The notes below the pieces were generated by a model. That model was not told the DNA's origin. It saw only the letters and a program-made list of their open reading frames with translations, and ran no database searches. A stretch of 64,000 bases of DNA, from positions 148,662,858 to 148,726,857 of the forward strand of contig NC_067282.1 of the NCBI RefSeq assembly GCF_020740795.1. Reading direction: 5' to 3'. Position numbers and translations under genes: made by a program. Positions 23,452 through 34,505 of this stretch are shown one piece after another. The DNA is from Apus apus. Lineage: Eukaryota; Chordata; Aves; Apodiformes; Apodidae. Position 1 is the stretch's first letter. Every line of letters starts with the position of its first letter.

Positions 23452-24263
23452 CTGGAGAAGATGAACAATTCTTATTGATAGACATAAGAGGACTATAAAT
23501 TCGTTTTCTGTTCTTCTTTCCTCCTATCTACATTTAATTGCAAGGGGTAAAGGGAGCAGGCTTATCCATTTTATAGAGAGGATGATAACCTTGGATGACC
23601 AAGAGGAAAAATCTTATGCCAGTAGAAAAGGCTTTACCAACATTTCAGAGACTCAAGAGTAACAAAAGTAAAATAAGGGGAAAAAAGCTGAGGATTTACC
23701 AGGAGCCAAAGCTTTGCTTAAAACAATGAAGTCACAGCATAAACATTTCACATATTTTTTGAGAATATTGTATTATAAAATATGAACATGAAATACTTCT
23801 TGATCTTAAGAAACAGTTGCTTTGGAAAACAAACGCTCCTTTCCTCAAATGAACCAGCTATTTAAAATATTGCATATTATCCAAATGCTCTATCATATAT
23901 TTCCTTTAAACACTGAATCTAATGCAAATATAGTACTAAAAACATTTGAGAAGTCAAATTTAATAGGTTTTGCCAAATCTGAAATTTTTCTCTAATAATC
24001 CTTAGATCCGCTCTCAAAAAACTTCAAAAACTAAGTATTCTTGGTAGAGTCACTAAGAATACTTTACCTCTTCTTGTGATAAATACAAGCTCATATTGTG
24101 TTAAAAGAACTAGTGTTGTTAAAAAAAATCAGTTGTGGAAACATGGTTGGTTAAATATAAGCCAGTGTAGTAGACCTAGTTTGCCCTTAACAAGGTCCAG
24201 CTCCACACTTCCCAAGGCTTGCGATGGACTTTTTCAATAACTTATATTTATCGTGATATTTAC
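23452..24263. other. SLC41A2 intron 3
   Basis: The intron between coding exons 3 and 4 (GTAAAT...TCCAG). It is short and AT-rich with nothing else seen. Confidence 0.75.
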
Positions 24264-24335
24264 CTGTTTTAAGGCCAAGTTGCCGATTATTAAGTTCCAT
24301 TTCTCAATGGGAGAATCCATTTTTCCAATATTTAC
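24264..24335 (-). CDS. SLC41A2: SLC41A2 coding exon 3 (residues 222-245)
   Basis: This short 72-nt exon encodes 24 residues (VNIGKMDSPIEKW...NLALKQ). The acceptor GACAG|GTAAAT is at 24,335 and the donor CAG|GTAAAT at 24,264/24,263. Phase is 0 at both ends, joining cleanly to the flanking exons. It is a loop between membrane segments and was identified by reading the reverse complement directly. Confidence 0.95.
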
Positions 24336-24560
24336 CTGTCAAAATTACAGCATAATTTCAGACATTCGGTTTTAAAATTGTATTGTTTGAAAATGCACTA
24401 ATAAGGTAGAAAACCACAAATAATTCAACTCATACAAAAAAAAGAGACGTTTCAAAAGCAAGTTAAAACCAAGCTATACTTTTTTTCAAGTCAAGTATTG
24501 CTGTTGATTTAAGATTGTACTTACCTTACAAGTTATGCAAAAATAGTTAAACTTAGAATA

Positions 24561-25025
24561 ATAGAATCATAGAATGCCAAATTGGAAGGGACTTCAGGGA
24601 TCATCTAGTCCAACCTTTCTAGATACTACTATAATTTATATGAGATGGCTCAGCAACCTATCAAACTGAGACTTAAAACTGTTCAATGTGGGGGTATCTA
24701 CCACTTCCTTTGGGAAACTATTCCAACATTTGACTTGTCTTCACGGTGAAAAATTTACGACTTGTGCCCAATCAGAATCTCCCCAGGAGCAACTTGTGCC
24801 TATTATCCCTTGTCTTTTTCATGTGACTCCTTGTAAATAGGGAATATCCATCTTTAAGTACTGGAACATTGTAATAAGGTCTTCCTGAAGCCTCTTCTCA
24901 GGGCTGCACAAACCCAGTTTTCCCAGCCTCTCCTCATATGACAGATCCTCTAGTTCTCTGATCACCCTTGTGGCCCTTCTCTGGACCCTCTCCAGCCCAT
25001 CTGCATCCTTTTTCCTATAGCTAGA
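24561..25025 (-). mobile_element. CR1 LINE 3' portion
   Basis: The plus text 'atagaatcatagaatgccaa attggaaggg' and 'catctagtccaacctttcta' marks the 3' end. The minus frame at 25,061-24,819 gives LERVQRRATRVIRELEDLSY and EERLGKLGLCSPEKR, the C-terminal CR1 ORF2 tail. It is sense to SLC41A2, truncated and frame-broken. Confidence 0.92.
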
Positions 25026-25030
25026 ACTTG

Positions 25031-28000
25031 ACAGAGTTTTATGTAGTAACTTGTTTAACATTAGTTTACTGTGTAAGATCTACCAGCCACCTTACACTCC
25101 AGGAATGTCCAAGCACCAGCAGTGATCAGATCCATGGCTAAAAGGGAGATTTACCAGTGTTCAGTCACTTTATATTGAACCTATTCCTATGGCCCCTAAA
25201 TTCTAAGAGCCAAAAGAAAAACGTATAGATACATGTGGGTGTGGACACACACACACACTCTCATGCAAGTGTGTTAATGTATTGCAGGAAAACTACCTGC
25301 ATAGAGAAACTGCAAGCACAAGATCAGAAACCACATCTAATACTCTTTAGCATTCTAACTTTTCATTTATACTATACAGCTAGAAACTTAGGATGCTTTA
25401 AATTATGTAAGCCCAGTCCTAAGGCAGTCACTGGAAAGATCGCAAATACATTCTTTTAAGAAATGAAAAAGTACATACATACACTTTATAATGTATTTCC
25501 TACTTTTAGTTATTTATTTTTGAATTAGAAGATAAGAGCTGAAGAACAGTATTTACTGCAGTATGACTGTATTTAAAATAATTCCCCTTTCGAGATAACT
25601 GAATAATTTTACATGTTAAAACATAAATTTCAGTGTTGGTTTTTTTTCCCCCATAGAATACTAATTACTCAGTACACGTATCAAAACACGGGAGGTATTA
25701 ATGCATATTTTTTCCATCTTTGGATAATTCCATTCCAGTTGCTTTTACTTCCATTTCTTTACCCCTTTGAATCACTTTGTCATAGTAGTGACCTGCAAGG
25801 AGCGAAGTATTAAAAGAAAGCTAACTTAAAATCTTAGAAATCTAATAAAGACACTGTCTCTCAATCTACACTATCAATATTTTACTGTGTTCAAAGTACA
25901 GTCCACGCTCCACAAATACATGCATTAAAGATAAATATTACAGCAATATTTAAGCAAGTGCAGACAAGAATTTCCTTTGCATCCTTCTTAAATATATAGG
26001 CTAAAAGTACAAAATGGCAGGCTATGGAGAGCTTCATTCTTTTTCATCCCTTGAAGAAGCTTTTTGAAAACTATCAAAAAAATACCTGTGAAAACAGTAA
26101 TCTTGCAAAATACTTAATCCAGCCTAAAAGTCAGCTCCTGCCACATAGGTCTTCTCTTCCCTACTACCAGCTACAAATTCCCATTTTCCTTCCTGAACCA
26201 CATCTACCAACCCCATGAGTGAGTCCATGGCAACACAAATTTGCTTGCTGGTTTGATGGAAAACACTTTTATGTTTGTTTTCAGGGAGCAAAAAGAGTTT
26301 ATCTTCTACCAAATGATCTGATCCACCACATGTAACCATGCACAAATGTTCTTAGGGTTTGGAAGAGAGAAAAAGAGCAAGACTACTCCTTTCAGCTGCA
26401 GATTTCCATAAAGGAAGAACAAGTTTATTGTGATACTGTGGAATAGATGGACCAAAATTTCTAATGTCTAACACCTTGATAAGACACAGTCAAAAAGACT
26501 CTGCATAAATTTGCAGGGATGACTGGATAAGTGTTTTGTGTTGTGTTGGGTTTTTTTTTTTACTTTCTCTTCATTGAAAAAGAAAAAGGCATAGAGAGAA
26601 AAGTCAATAGTGCAAACCAAGACAACAAGAGTAACTCAAACTACAGAACAAAGCTGAAGAACACACAACACACAACATAAATATCGTACTTGAATGGGCA
26701 GTTGACCTAAGTCCACCTCACACAGTTGCCAGCACAGCAGCGGGGGAAGGGAGAACGGTTTACATGAACACTAACACCAAAGAGAAGTACAAGGTATGTC
26801 ATGAGGTAAATTTAAAAAACTGTCCTGAGACATATTTAGTGAAATGACTGCTACTGAAGTGGATGGGAAATTGTGAGTGACCAGTAATAAGCAGCCAAAA
26901 TAGGAATTTGGGCAACAAGATGAATGAAGGTCATCATGCAAAACTTGAAACCAGATATATTATGGACAATATAAACTTTCTAATGAGATGTTACTTTTTG
27001 GCTGACTACATAATTACAATGGAGTAAAGATAATTAGTTTACAGCCCCAAGAGCATAGACATGTCTACAAATTCAGATGCAATTATAAGCTAACAGAGCA
27101 AGAAGGTTATGAATTAGCTCAAGTGCTGAAATGTTAGAAATTTCCTCAACAAAAGTAAAGCTGTTCACAGGGCCACAGCCTTGCATTTAGTGTAAAGACA
27201 GTATCTGGTGGGGAGCCAGCTACTGCAAATGTAGGTCAGAAAAAGGAAAATCAATCATACAACTGCCTCTGAACAACTGTTAGGATATGCCCTGAACTAA
27301 TACACCCCTTCAGTTTTCACTTAGGATGAGGATGACAGAACCAAAGATTGGATGGCTAAAGAGCTGGGGTCAATGAAATCAATGTGAAGAGTGCAAAGGT
27401 TGGAATAACCTCTTTTGTAGAGGTCTCAGAGGACTGACACATAAATTGCAGGTCCAATAGCAAGATTTTTGATTAAATTCTCCAGTAAAGAATGATACAA
27501 TGTGGCACAGTACCTGTTTTCAAAACCTAGGGGATGCAAAGCAATCAAGGCAACTGTCCTGGAGTTCAAATTCATATTTGGCAACTAAGCCCAAGTTGTC
27601 ACTTGTAAGAAGTTACATGTAACAGGTTTCCATACTTTTTTGTTTTTATTTTGTTTTTTAACTAACAAACAGAAACAATATTAAGCTCTGTGTATTTTCT
27701 TGCCTTTGCAGTTGTGCTGAGGGCCACGTAGCTGGCTATCCACCAGCTCACAGAGCTGTGCACGTTGCAACTGCTGTAATGCGTGAAAAAAACACGTAAG
27801 AGAATGTTGGAAGGCTCTTTGAAAGTTAGAAGCCCTTTTTTCTGGTCTTTTTCACATATAAAACCTAAGCATAATCTTGTTAGCATTATCTCGGTAATGT
27901 AAGATCTATAGTGTTCTTATTTTGTATAGTATTGTTCTCTTAGTCCTCCATGGTGTTGTGCATGGGCGCATACACACACACACACTCTACAAAATTTACT

Positions 28001-28598
28001 GATGAGCTCTGCACCAGCTAGAACAAATTAGAAACACTACTGGCAAAGGAGAGAATCTTCACTGAACCATGACAAGCCTCTTCATCCTCCCTGTGGAGGG
28101 TATCCAATGAACTTATGACTAATGAAGTCCGAGAAAGTATTTCAGTCATCTGTGTAACTTAGTCCAGGGTCTGTCATGATTCTCAAAGAAAACAGATCAT
28201 ACAAGGAAATTTGAGGCATTAGAAAGTAAACAAACAAATAACAAAAAAAAACAACCCAAACAACACAAATCTGTAAAAATGCAAAGTTGGGAAGTAGCTT
28301 GGTGCCAGTGGTGCTGTGATGGTGACTTTGGGCAATGCCAAGGAAACTGGAGCTCCCACTTGCCACATAGCATTTTCTGAAGAAACATACACTTCACTGG
28401 CCTCTTTGTAGCCAGTTAATTAACTTTCATGGTGAAAGGAAGTGAACAGAGCCAGCCAACATAAACATAGAACAATTTCTGCTACTGGGGAGGAAGCTGT
28501 CATGGCATGCTTGAGTAAAAACCTTTCAAGCATCAGCTGATTTATGCCTTGGTGAGACTTAATGACAGTGGTAAATGGTACTAGTTACAATTCTCAAA
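25031..28598. other. SLC41A2 intron 2, no gene
   Basis: AT-rich with short (CA)n runs near 25,246 and 27,971. No exon or repeat family recognised on either strand. Confidence 0.5.
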
Positions 28599-29046
28599 TT
28601 AAGCCCTCTCAGATTGGGCTGTTGTTTCAGTCTTGGCAGGAGCTTTGGCTTCAAATGGAGAAATTGGCTCTGAAAAAATAATGTTGAGAACATCCACAGA
28701 TAACTCTAAATTAATGGTATATTCTTGAGAATGCCATTTTGGGCTATGGGAAAATTGTGTGAACCTCATGATGCCAACTTTAGTTAACCACACAGAGCCA
28801 GTGTTGCAGAAAATTCAGTATCCTGTTTCAGAGAGGCAGATCAACTCCTTGACTTTTCATACAGTTGATGGTTAATGTGAACCAACGCATTACAGTGCGC
28901 AGTGATTCCCAGTGCACAAAAAGGGTTTGCATGACCCTTTTCCAAATGTCCACTGCGAGATTCACAAATGAGACAGCAGTGGTTAGGATGGAGACATCAG
29001 CTACTAATTGGTCCAGAGAAGAAGTTCTGGAGTCATGATCTGACAA
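28599..29046 (-). pseudogene. Unassigned protein-like remnant (two adjoining broken frames)
   Basis: Two minus-strand open frames lie end to end: 29,046-28,828 (72 codons, containing AVSFVNLAVDIWKRV and SLRTVMRWFTLTIN) and 28,793-28,599 (64 codons, containing YTINLELSVDVLNIIFSEP and APAKTETTAQSE). Their composition is protein-like rather than low-complexity. A stop and a frameshift separate them. I do not recognise the family. It could be a decayed retroelement or retrovirus-derived gene, a processed pseudogene, or chance. There is no start context, splice signal or neighbour to decide. Confidence 0.25.
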
Positions 29047-29255
29047 AGGTCATAAGCTCAACTGAGACAAAAACATAAAGATCTCATTTACTACAGCAGA
29101 AGTGGTGGAGCTGATTCTGACTCTTTTTTTGAGCTTTCAGTAAGGGACTGGTAGATCTTGGACTTAGTGTATTTTTCACTATGCAATGCAAGCACTTCCA
29201 GTCCTCAGGCCATGAACTGTACCAGTCAGGAACAAATCAAGCAACAGGTCAACAT

Positions 29256-29279
29256 AAAAAAAAAAAAAAAAAAAAAAAA
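29256..29279 (+). repeat. Poly(A)24 run
   Basis: An uninterrupted run of 24 A. It could be the tail of a plus-strand retroposed copy, but no matching source gene or target-site duplication was recognised upstream. Confidence 0.9.
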
Positions 29280-29569
29280 GTATTAATGCCTGACAGTAAA
29301 GGCAATAAAGTTTAAACACAGAATATTGTTAAGAAACAGTAAGAATACTCAGAGAAGTAAGAGCATTAAAATCAAGCAGAGAACAAGACTAGCTAAGGCT
29401 GCCATTGATAACGATACAACAAAACACAACAACTCTTACACATGAAAGAACGGATCTGGGGCAAAAGTAATCAATTTCTATAATGGGCATGACACAAGCA
29501 AACCTTCATAGGACTGCTAGGGCTATGTTTGTCATGATGTGAATTTGGTCAATAACTGTATAATGCAGT

Positions 29570-30215
29570 AATTAAATTTATTAATGACAGAAAACTGGGA
29601 GACCTTGTGAATACAAAGCTCTGTGATATAGTACAAAAACTGGATGACCTTGAGGATTACAGCAAGGAAACAGATTACATTCAACTGTAGAAATGCAAGG
29701 TCATGCACTTATGGACTAATAACATTTCTGCCAGAAGATGGGAGTGACAGCTGGAAATAACACAAAAGGACAAACACAAAAAAGACAAAGTCATTGATCA
29801 GAAAGGGACTGTGAGGTCTAAATCTGACACTGCTAGGAAAATAAACATATATAAACCTAGAAAGTTTCAAGAGAAATTGTCAAGAGAAATAGGGAAGTGC
29901 TAGTCTACAAACCTATAGTAAGGTCTCATCTGGAGTTATTTACACCTTTGACCAAAATATTTCTAGAAAGATTCACTCAAGCAGGAACAGGCAGAAGGTG
30001 GAGGGCCTTGCTGGAGAATGGAAAAATTGTCTTACAAAGGAGAAACACTGCATTAGGCAGTATCTTTGAGATACCTAGTTCAGGCTCCAGAAATAGTTTA
30101 GCCATGTTATTAGAACATTCTGTTCACTATAGTTATTCACACACACACAAATAAGCTGTATGATAAGGTAATCTGGCTTGCTGAGGCTATAAAAAGGAAG
30201 GGATTTAACTATGAC
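29570..30215 (+). mobile_element. Old, decayed CR1-like LINE fragment
   Basis: 'gatgaccttgaggattacag', 'tgtagaaatgcaaggtcatg', 'caaacctatagtaaggtctc' and 'gaacaggcagaaggtggagg' follow CR1 ORF2 C-terminal text at high divergence (NCKVMHL and LVRSHLE blocks). It is interrupted and much older than the adjacent copy at 30,365. Confidence 0.55.
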
Positions 30216-30244
30216 AAATATGTAAGACAGAAGACACATAAAAA

Positions 30245-30289
30245 AAGATGTTATGATGTTATGTTATGTTATGTTATGTTATGTTATGG
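30245..30289 (+). repeat. (TTATG)n pentanucleotide microsatellite
   Basis: About seven to eight near-perfect tandem copies of GTTAT/TTATG between two CR1 fragments. Confidence 0.9.
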
Positions 30290-30364
30290 ACTTGACACAC
30301 ACAAAAAATTAAGCAGACCACCCCAAAAAGCCACCACAAAAAAAAAGGAATAAAATTATTAAAT

Positions 30365-30602
30365 CTAAGGGTAAATTTAGATTAGACATTAGGAAGAAAT
30401 TCTTTACTGTGAGGGTGGTGAGACACTGTAACAGGTTGCCCAGGGAAGTTGTGGCTACCCCACCCCGGACGTGTTCAAGGCCAGGTTGGATGGGGCCTTA
30501 AGCAACCTGGTTTAGTGGGAATTGTCCCTGCTCATGGCAGGAGAGTTGAAACTAGATGATCTTTAAGGTCCCTTCCAACCCAAACCATTCTATGATTCTG
30601 TT
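30365..30602 (+). mobile_element. CR1 LINE 3' UTR fragment
   Basis: Contains 'aggaagaaattctttactgt', 'ggttgcccagggaagttgtg', 'caaggccaggttggatgggg' and ends 'ccattctatgattctg'. It is a young-looking, 5'-truncated copy, antisense to SLC41A2, about 420 nt downstream (in gene direction) of coding exon 2. Confidence 0.94.
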
Positions 30603-31025
30603 TAGCCAGAAAGCGGCAAAATAATTTCTTACAGTTGATCAACCAAGGTCTGGAGTAGCAACATTAGCAATGCTTTATTTTGGTGTCACATAAATGGTCT
30701 TTAGAAAACTGTGTTCAAAGCATGTACGTTTTGTTAGCCTACTCAAACTCTATCAAGGGCAAAGAGATCTGCCAACCTTACAGAATGCACATGTAAATCT
30801 CAAAAATCTACTTAATTTTTCTGAATTATGACTCAGAAGTGACCAAAGAAGTAAAATTTTGATGTAGGGAGATTACATAGAGGGTTGTCCTTCTAACCTT
30901 GCCAATTTAATAACAGGTTTAAAGAGTTTTTGTAACAGCCAGATTAAGCTATAAACTTGTGTTCCAAAGATTTGTTTCCTTTTGAAATATATCTGAAGAG
31001 CAAAGGGGAAGAGAGAGTTACTTAC

Positions 31026-31133
31026 AGCAGTTGACAGCCGGGATGCCAAGGTCATTTCCAAATTTCCTTTGAGACCAAGAAGTGCAGGAACCAAGATAAA
31101 AACTTCAGTAACATTCTTGAACACATCCCAGTG
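31026..31133 (-). CDS. SLC41A2: SLC41A2 coding exon 2 (residues 186-221)
   Basis: This 108-nt exon encodes 36 residues from [20 protein letters not shown] to SRLSTA. The acceptor is ATATAG|CAC at 31,133 and the donor is GCT|GTAAGT at 31,026/31,025, both phase 0. It carries the [16 protein letters not shown] signature of the first MgtE half, which lines the cation pathway in this family. The match to the remembered human protein is nearly residue for residue. Confidence 0.96.
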
Positions 31134-33761
31134 CTATATATAAAGGATACAGTGGGAAACATTCAATTGAAAAATTTTCTAAGACCATTTGCAAAGTATT
31201 AAAAAATTCTGTAACTCATAGCTTAAGCCTCTAAAAAAAAAAAAATCAATCTTTATATATTAGACTGAAATTACTAAAGCCAGAACTGTTATCTGCCCAG
31301 ACAAAACAGATTTATGACTGCATATTACTACTTTAAAGATGAGAGTACTAAAAGTAAGTGATATAAAACTTGGCATTAGAACAAACCTAGTTAAAAAAAG
31401 ATGTCATTAATTTCAAGTCTTTTCTTCCCATGACTTTAAAATAGTACCAGGTGCTATGACTGCTCTTAATTTACAACAATATTTTAATTTTTCCCTTCCA
31501 GCTGTGTAGAAACCTCATGTAGAAACAGCAAGGAATTAGTGTTCAAACGAACAGAGCCAGTAAGTGAAAACAACTTCTCTTTACTCTTTTACTTCCAAGT
31601 GTAAAATTTAGAAGAGTATAGTTTTCCAAAATTCAGATTTTATAAAGCAAACAAAGACAAACTCTTCCATAACATTTTGCACACTGAGTTCTCAGCACAG
31701 AAATGCTGTGCTGCTTTGTATGTCTGTCAATCCATATATTTAATTTGCAATCATTTACCAAACTAACAAAAAGTAAATTATCTTTATATTAATGGATTTG
31801 CAATAATTTAAATTATTATTGTAATCAAAAGAAAAGGATCGAATTCTCAAATTTCAAGATCCGAGAATTTCCTATATGTCAAGTTATTTATTACTGGGAA
31901 AGAGTAGCCATGAAATGGTTTGTAAAAAACAAGCTTCGGATGTTTGTTGTCTTCAAATTTTGATTTGAAAAATATGTTCTGTCACATTTCAAAATCTTGA
32001 TATCACAGTTTAATGCTTAGTTTAAGGTGAAAAAGATAGTATGGACACTAGCTATTTATTTTTGCTCTCTCTCATTCATGGTGAGCTGGACCAGGAAATC
32101 AAACAGTTTTGAAGGAAAAATTAAGAGATACCTCAGCCCAGCTCAAAAACCAGCTATACAAACACATTCCCTAAACAGAAGGAAGGCAAGACAAAACATT
32201 TAGTTGAAAACCAGTAGTGGCAGTAGGCACAACTGCCTCTTTCAGCTGACCATCATGCTGTAGCACACAGTAAATCATGAATTAACAGAGTACAAACAAA
32301 GCATCTGTACGAAGAATAAGTTGGCAAAATGAAAATTAACAAAGCATAAGATTGGTGTAAAACAGTGAAAGTAAGCAGTAAAGTTTGCACATCGACTTTT
32401 ATCTTCATTTTTCTTGATGTATAAAAGCATTGTTTCACTGCAATTAACTGAAGTGCAAGCTTCTTTTACACTCTCAAGATTCTGAGTGACAAAGGTGGTC
32501 ACCTCTTACTCTTTTCTAAACGAACTTTGTAAACTTTGAAGTGCAGCTAAATAAAACCCTACAGCTGCATGAAACAAAGGAAAACAACAAAACATTAACT
32601 TTTCTACTGTATTTCAGTTTGACTATTGTTGTTATTTCATATTTTTGAATATTTGTCTGTGAATCTACTCATACAGGGAGAGAGAAACCATGAGGTATGT
32701 AATTACAAGAAACTTCTGTTTTTCTAAAAAACCAGAAATTAAGTAGGAAATACAAATAGATATAGTCTTTGAAATGTAAAAAAAGAAAGCAAGAAAGTAA
32801 GCTAGTCCAATAAATGTTATTTTCTCCAGAATTTTCTTCAAATATCACTGCACAAGGAATTATGCAATAAGCAACAGTTACTTCTAACTCCACCGAGATG
32901 CTGCTGAGAGCTACAGCTGCGTTAAGCTACAAACCAGTCCGAAAATGTTCTATATCACTATGACCTTAGTGATGTAATACTCCAAAACAGGTTTTAAAAA
33001 TATTATAAAACTTAAGTCTCAAAATTCAGAGAAAGTTCTGTTTTATCTTAGTCCTAAACAGCTATCATCAGTTCAATCTTCAATCACAAACCAAGATAAT
33101 CTGGCTTCTCTGGGCATACCACCATTACGTTATGAGGTGGATGTGACTTTGCAGCCCGGTTTACAGAGCTTCACTGATGTCTGCAATTTGGCGTGTTCCA
33201 TATACCTCATGTTACATAAAAAAGTCACTTACACCTGAATACTCAAAGAAGTTCTCAGTAACTTCATATTAACTTCATATAACATAGGAATGTAATTTAC
33301 ATTTTTATATACTATATGAATTACAGTGAGCCAAATCTATACATTATTTCCAAAATTTCAGACTTGAAGCACACAAGGAGATAAACTAATGCAAGACATT
33401 ATTCTAATCCTTTTTCACTCCTACGTACTGCAGCTTCACAGTTAATTCCAGCTCCCATTTGATTATGTATACATTTATTAGCATCAACAGAATTTTGAAC
33501 CATTACTATATTTCTATCCTTAGTTAAAGCAGAAGGTAACAGTTTTATTCACCAGCTCACTGTGGCTAAGCGACAATACTTACAAAGAACTGAACGATTC
33601 CAAATTATACATTGGAACTGTTTAAGATGAGTTCATAGTAGCAGAACTATACACAGACCTAATTACTCCTCACTGTGTAAACATCTATCGTATCATGCAT
33701 TAGAATTACAAACCTCACAGACTACCTGTTAAAAAAAACATCTTCCAAAGCAAATACCAAC
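31134..33761. other. SLC41A2 intron 1
   Basis: The intron between coding exons 1 and 2 (GTTGGT...ATATAG), about 2.6 kb. It is AT-rich; no gene or clear repeat seen. Confidence 0.75.
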
Positions 33762-34316
33762 CTGTACAATATCCAAAACCATGCCAGCAGAAACAGTTCC
33801 AAATCCTGCTAGCAAAAAAGGTACGAGTATCTGTAATGCCATAATACTGCTAGATTCTTTGGGTTGTTTTCTGCTTCCTTCCACAATGATGTCTTCATTA
33901 CCGTCACTAGATAGGTTGTCTTCCTGCAACATGGCATCTGTTTCTGAAGCGTCCATTCCATCACAGTAATTATAACCGGAAAAATCATCATATTTAGGGC
34001 TACAGCTAGATGGGCTGTGTCCATTACTACCCTGAAAACTTGGTTCTGAGAAGTGATGGTACTCTGTGTGTTGTTCAGACCTAACGTTAAAACTGTGTCC
34101 TGCTGGTTGTGATCCATCTTGCCAGACACTGTTCACTTTTTTGTGCCTTTCATCCTGGTTTACTTGGTAAACAACAGGAACCATACTCAAAAGCAGTCTC
34201 AAAAATTTATCGGACTGAATTGTATTAAGATTTATGGTCCAGTTCACAAAACCTTCTCTGTCATGAACTTTGCTATTTGTTTTGGAGATGGTAGATCTGC
34301 CTTTACAGTTAGTCAT
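33762..34316 (-). CDS. SLC41A2: SLC41A2 coding exon 1 (residues 1-185)
   Basis: The start is the ATG read on the minus strand at 34,316 (MTNCKGRS...). I chose it because the human protein begins MTNSKGRS; an in-frame ATG ten codons earlier (34,346) is less likely. The exon ends ...GMVLDIVQ with the donor CAG|GTTGGT at 33,762/33,761, phase 0. Residues 1-160 are hydrophilic and contain an acidic stretch (SSDGNED). Residues about 161-185 form the first hydrophobic membrane segment. This exon alone covers the cytosolic N-terminal region, which is the least conserved part of the family. Confidence 0.95.
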
Positions 34317-34505
34317 AGTGCTACAGAAATACAGGTTGAAAAGCACTTTGTTCTTCAGATTTCAGCAAAGAAATCTTGTAGATGAATCATCAAGTGCCAA
34401 ACTGGATTATTTTAAAACAGATAAATCAAAAGTATCCCTTTTTGCATGAAAGAATGCTTTCTCATTGATCTCAGATCTTCAACAATTCCATAAGCAAGAC
34501 TGGAT
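34317..34505 (-). other. SLC41A2: SLC41A2 5' UTR part of the first coding exon (inferred)
   Basis: Upstream of the start codon, the minus strand has a strong acceptor: a run of pyrimidines followed by CAG at 34,506-34,508, joining ATCCAGTCTTGC at 34,505. This implies a noncoding exon further upstream, probably in the CpG island near 42.2 kb. The evidence is the splice signal only; no transcript data are available here. Confidence 0.55.

Larger units (their letters stand above)
10421..34505 (-). other. SLC41A2: SLC41A2 gene body, partial (coding exons 1-7; 3' part off the left edge)
   Basis: Solute carrier family 41 member 2 is a Mg2+ (divalent cation) transporter of the plasma membrane, built from two MgtE-like halves. 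Seven exons with matching splice phases were read on the minus strand. Together they give about 418 codons: a hydrophilic acidic N-terminus (1-160), the first MgtE half starting with a membrane segment near 161-185, and the start of the second half. Conserved stretches recognised from the family are [59 protein letters not shown] and [19 protein letters not shown]. The human protein is about 573 residues, so about 155 C-terminal residues are missing. They were not found in 1-10,420 and are inferred to lie left of the window. The promoter is probably the CpG island near 42.2 kb. Assignment is from remembered family sequence; no search was run. Confidence 0.93.

Noticed and set aside
27966-27986. 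Short (CA)n runs here and near 25,246
   Set aside because: Too short to be notable.
29256-29279. Poly(A) run as the tail of a processed retrocopy
   Set aside because: No source gene, target-site duplication or plus-strand coding sequence was recognised upstream. Kept only as a simple repeat.
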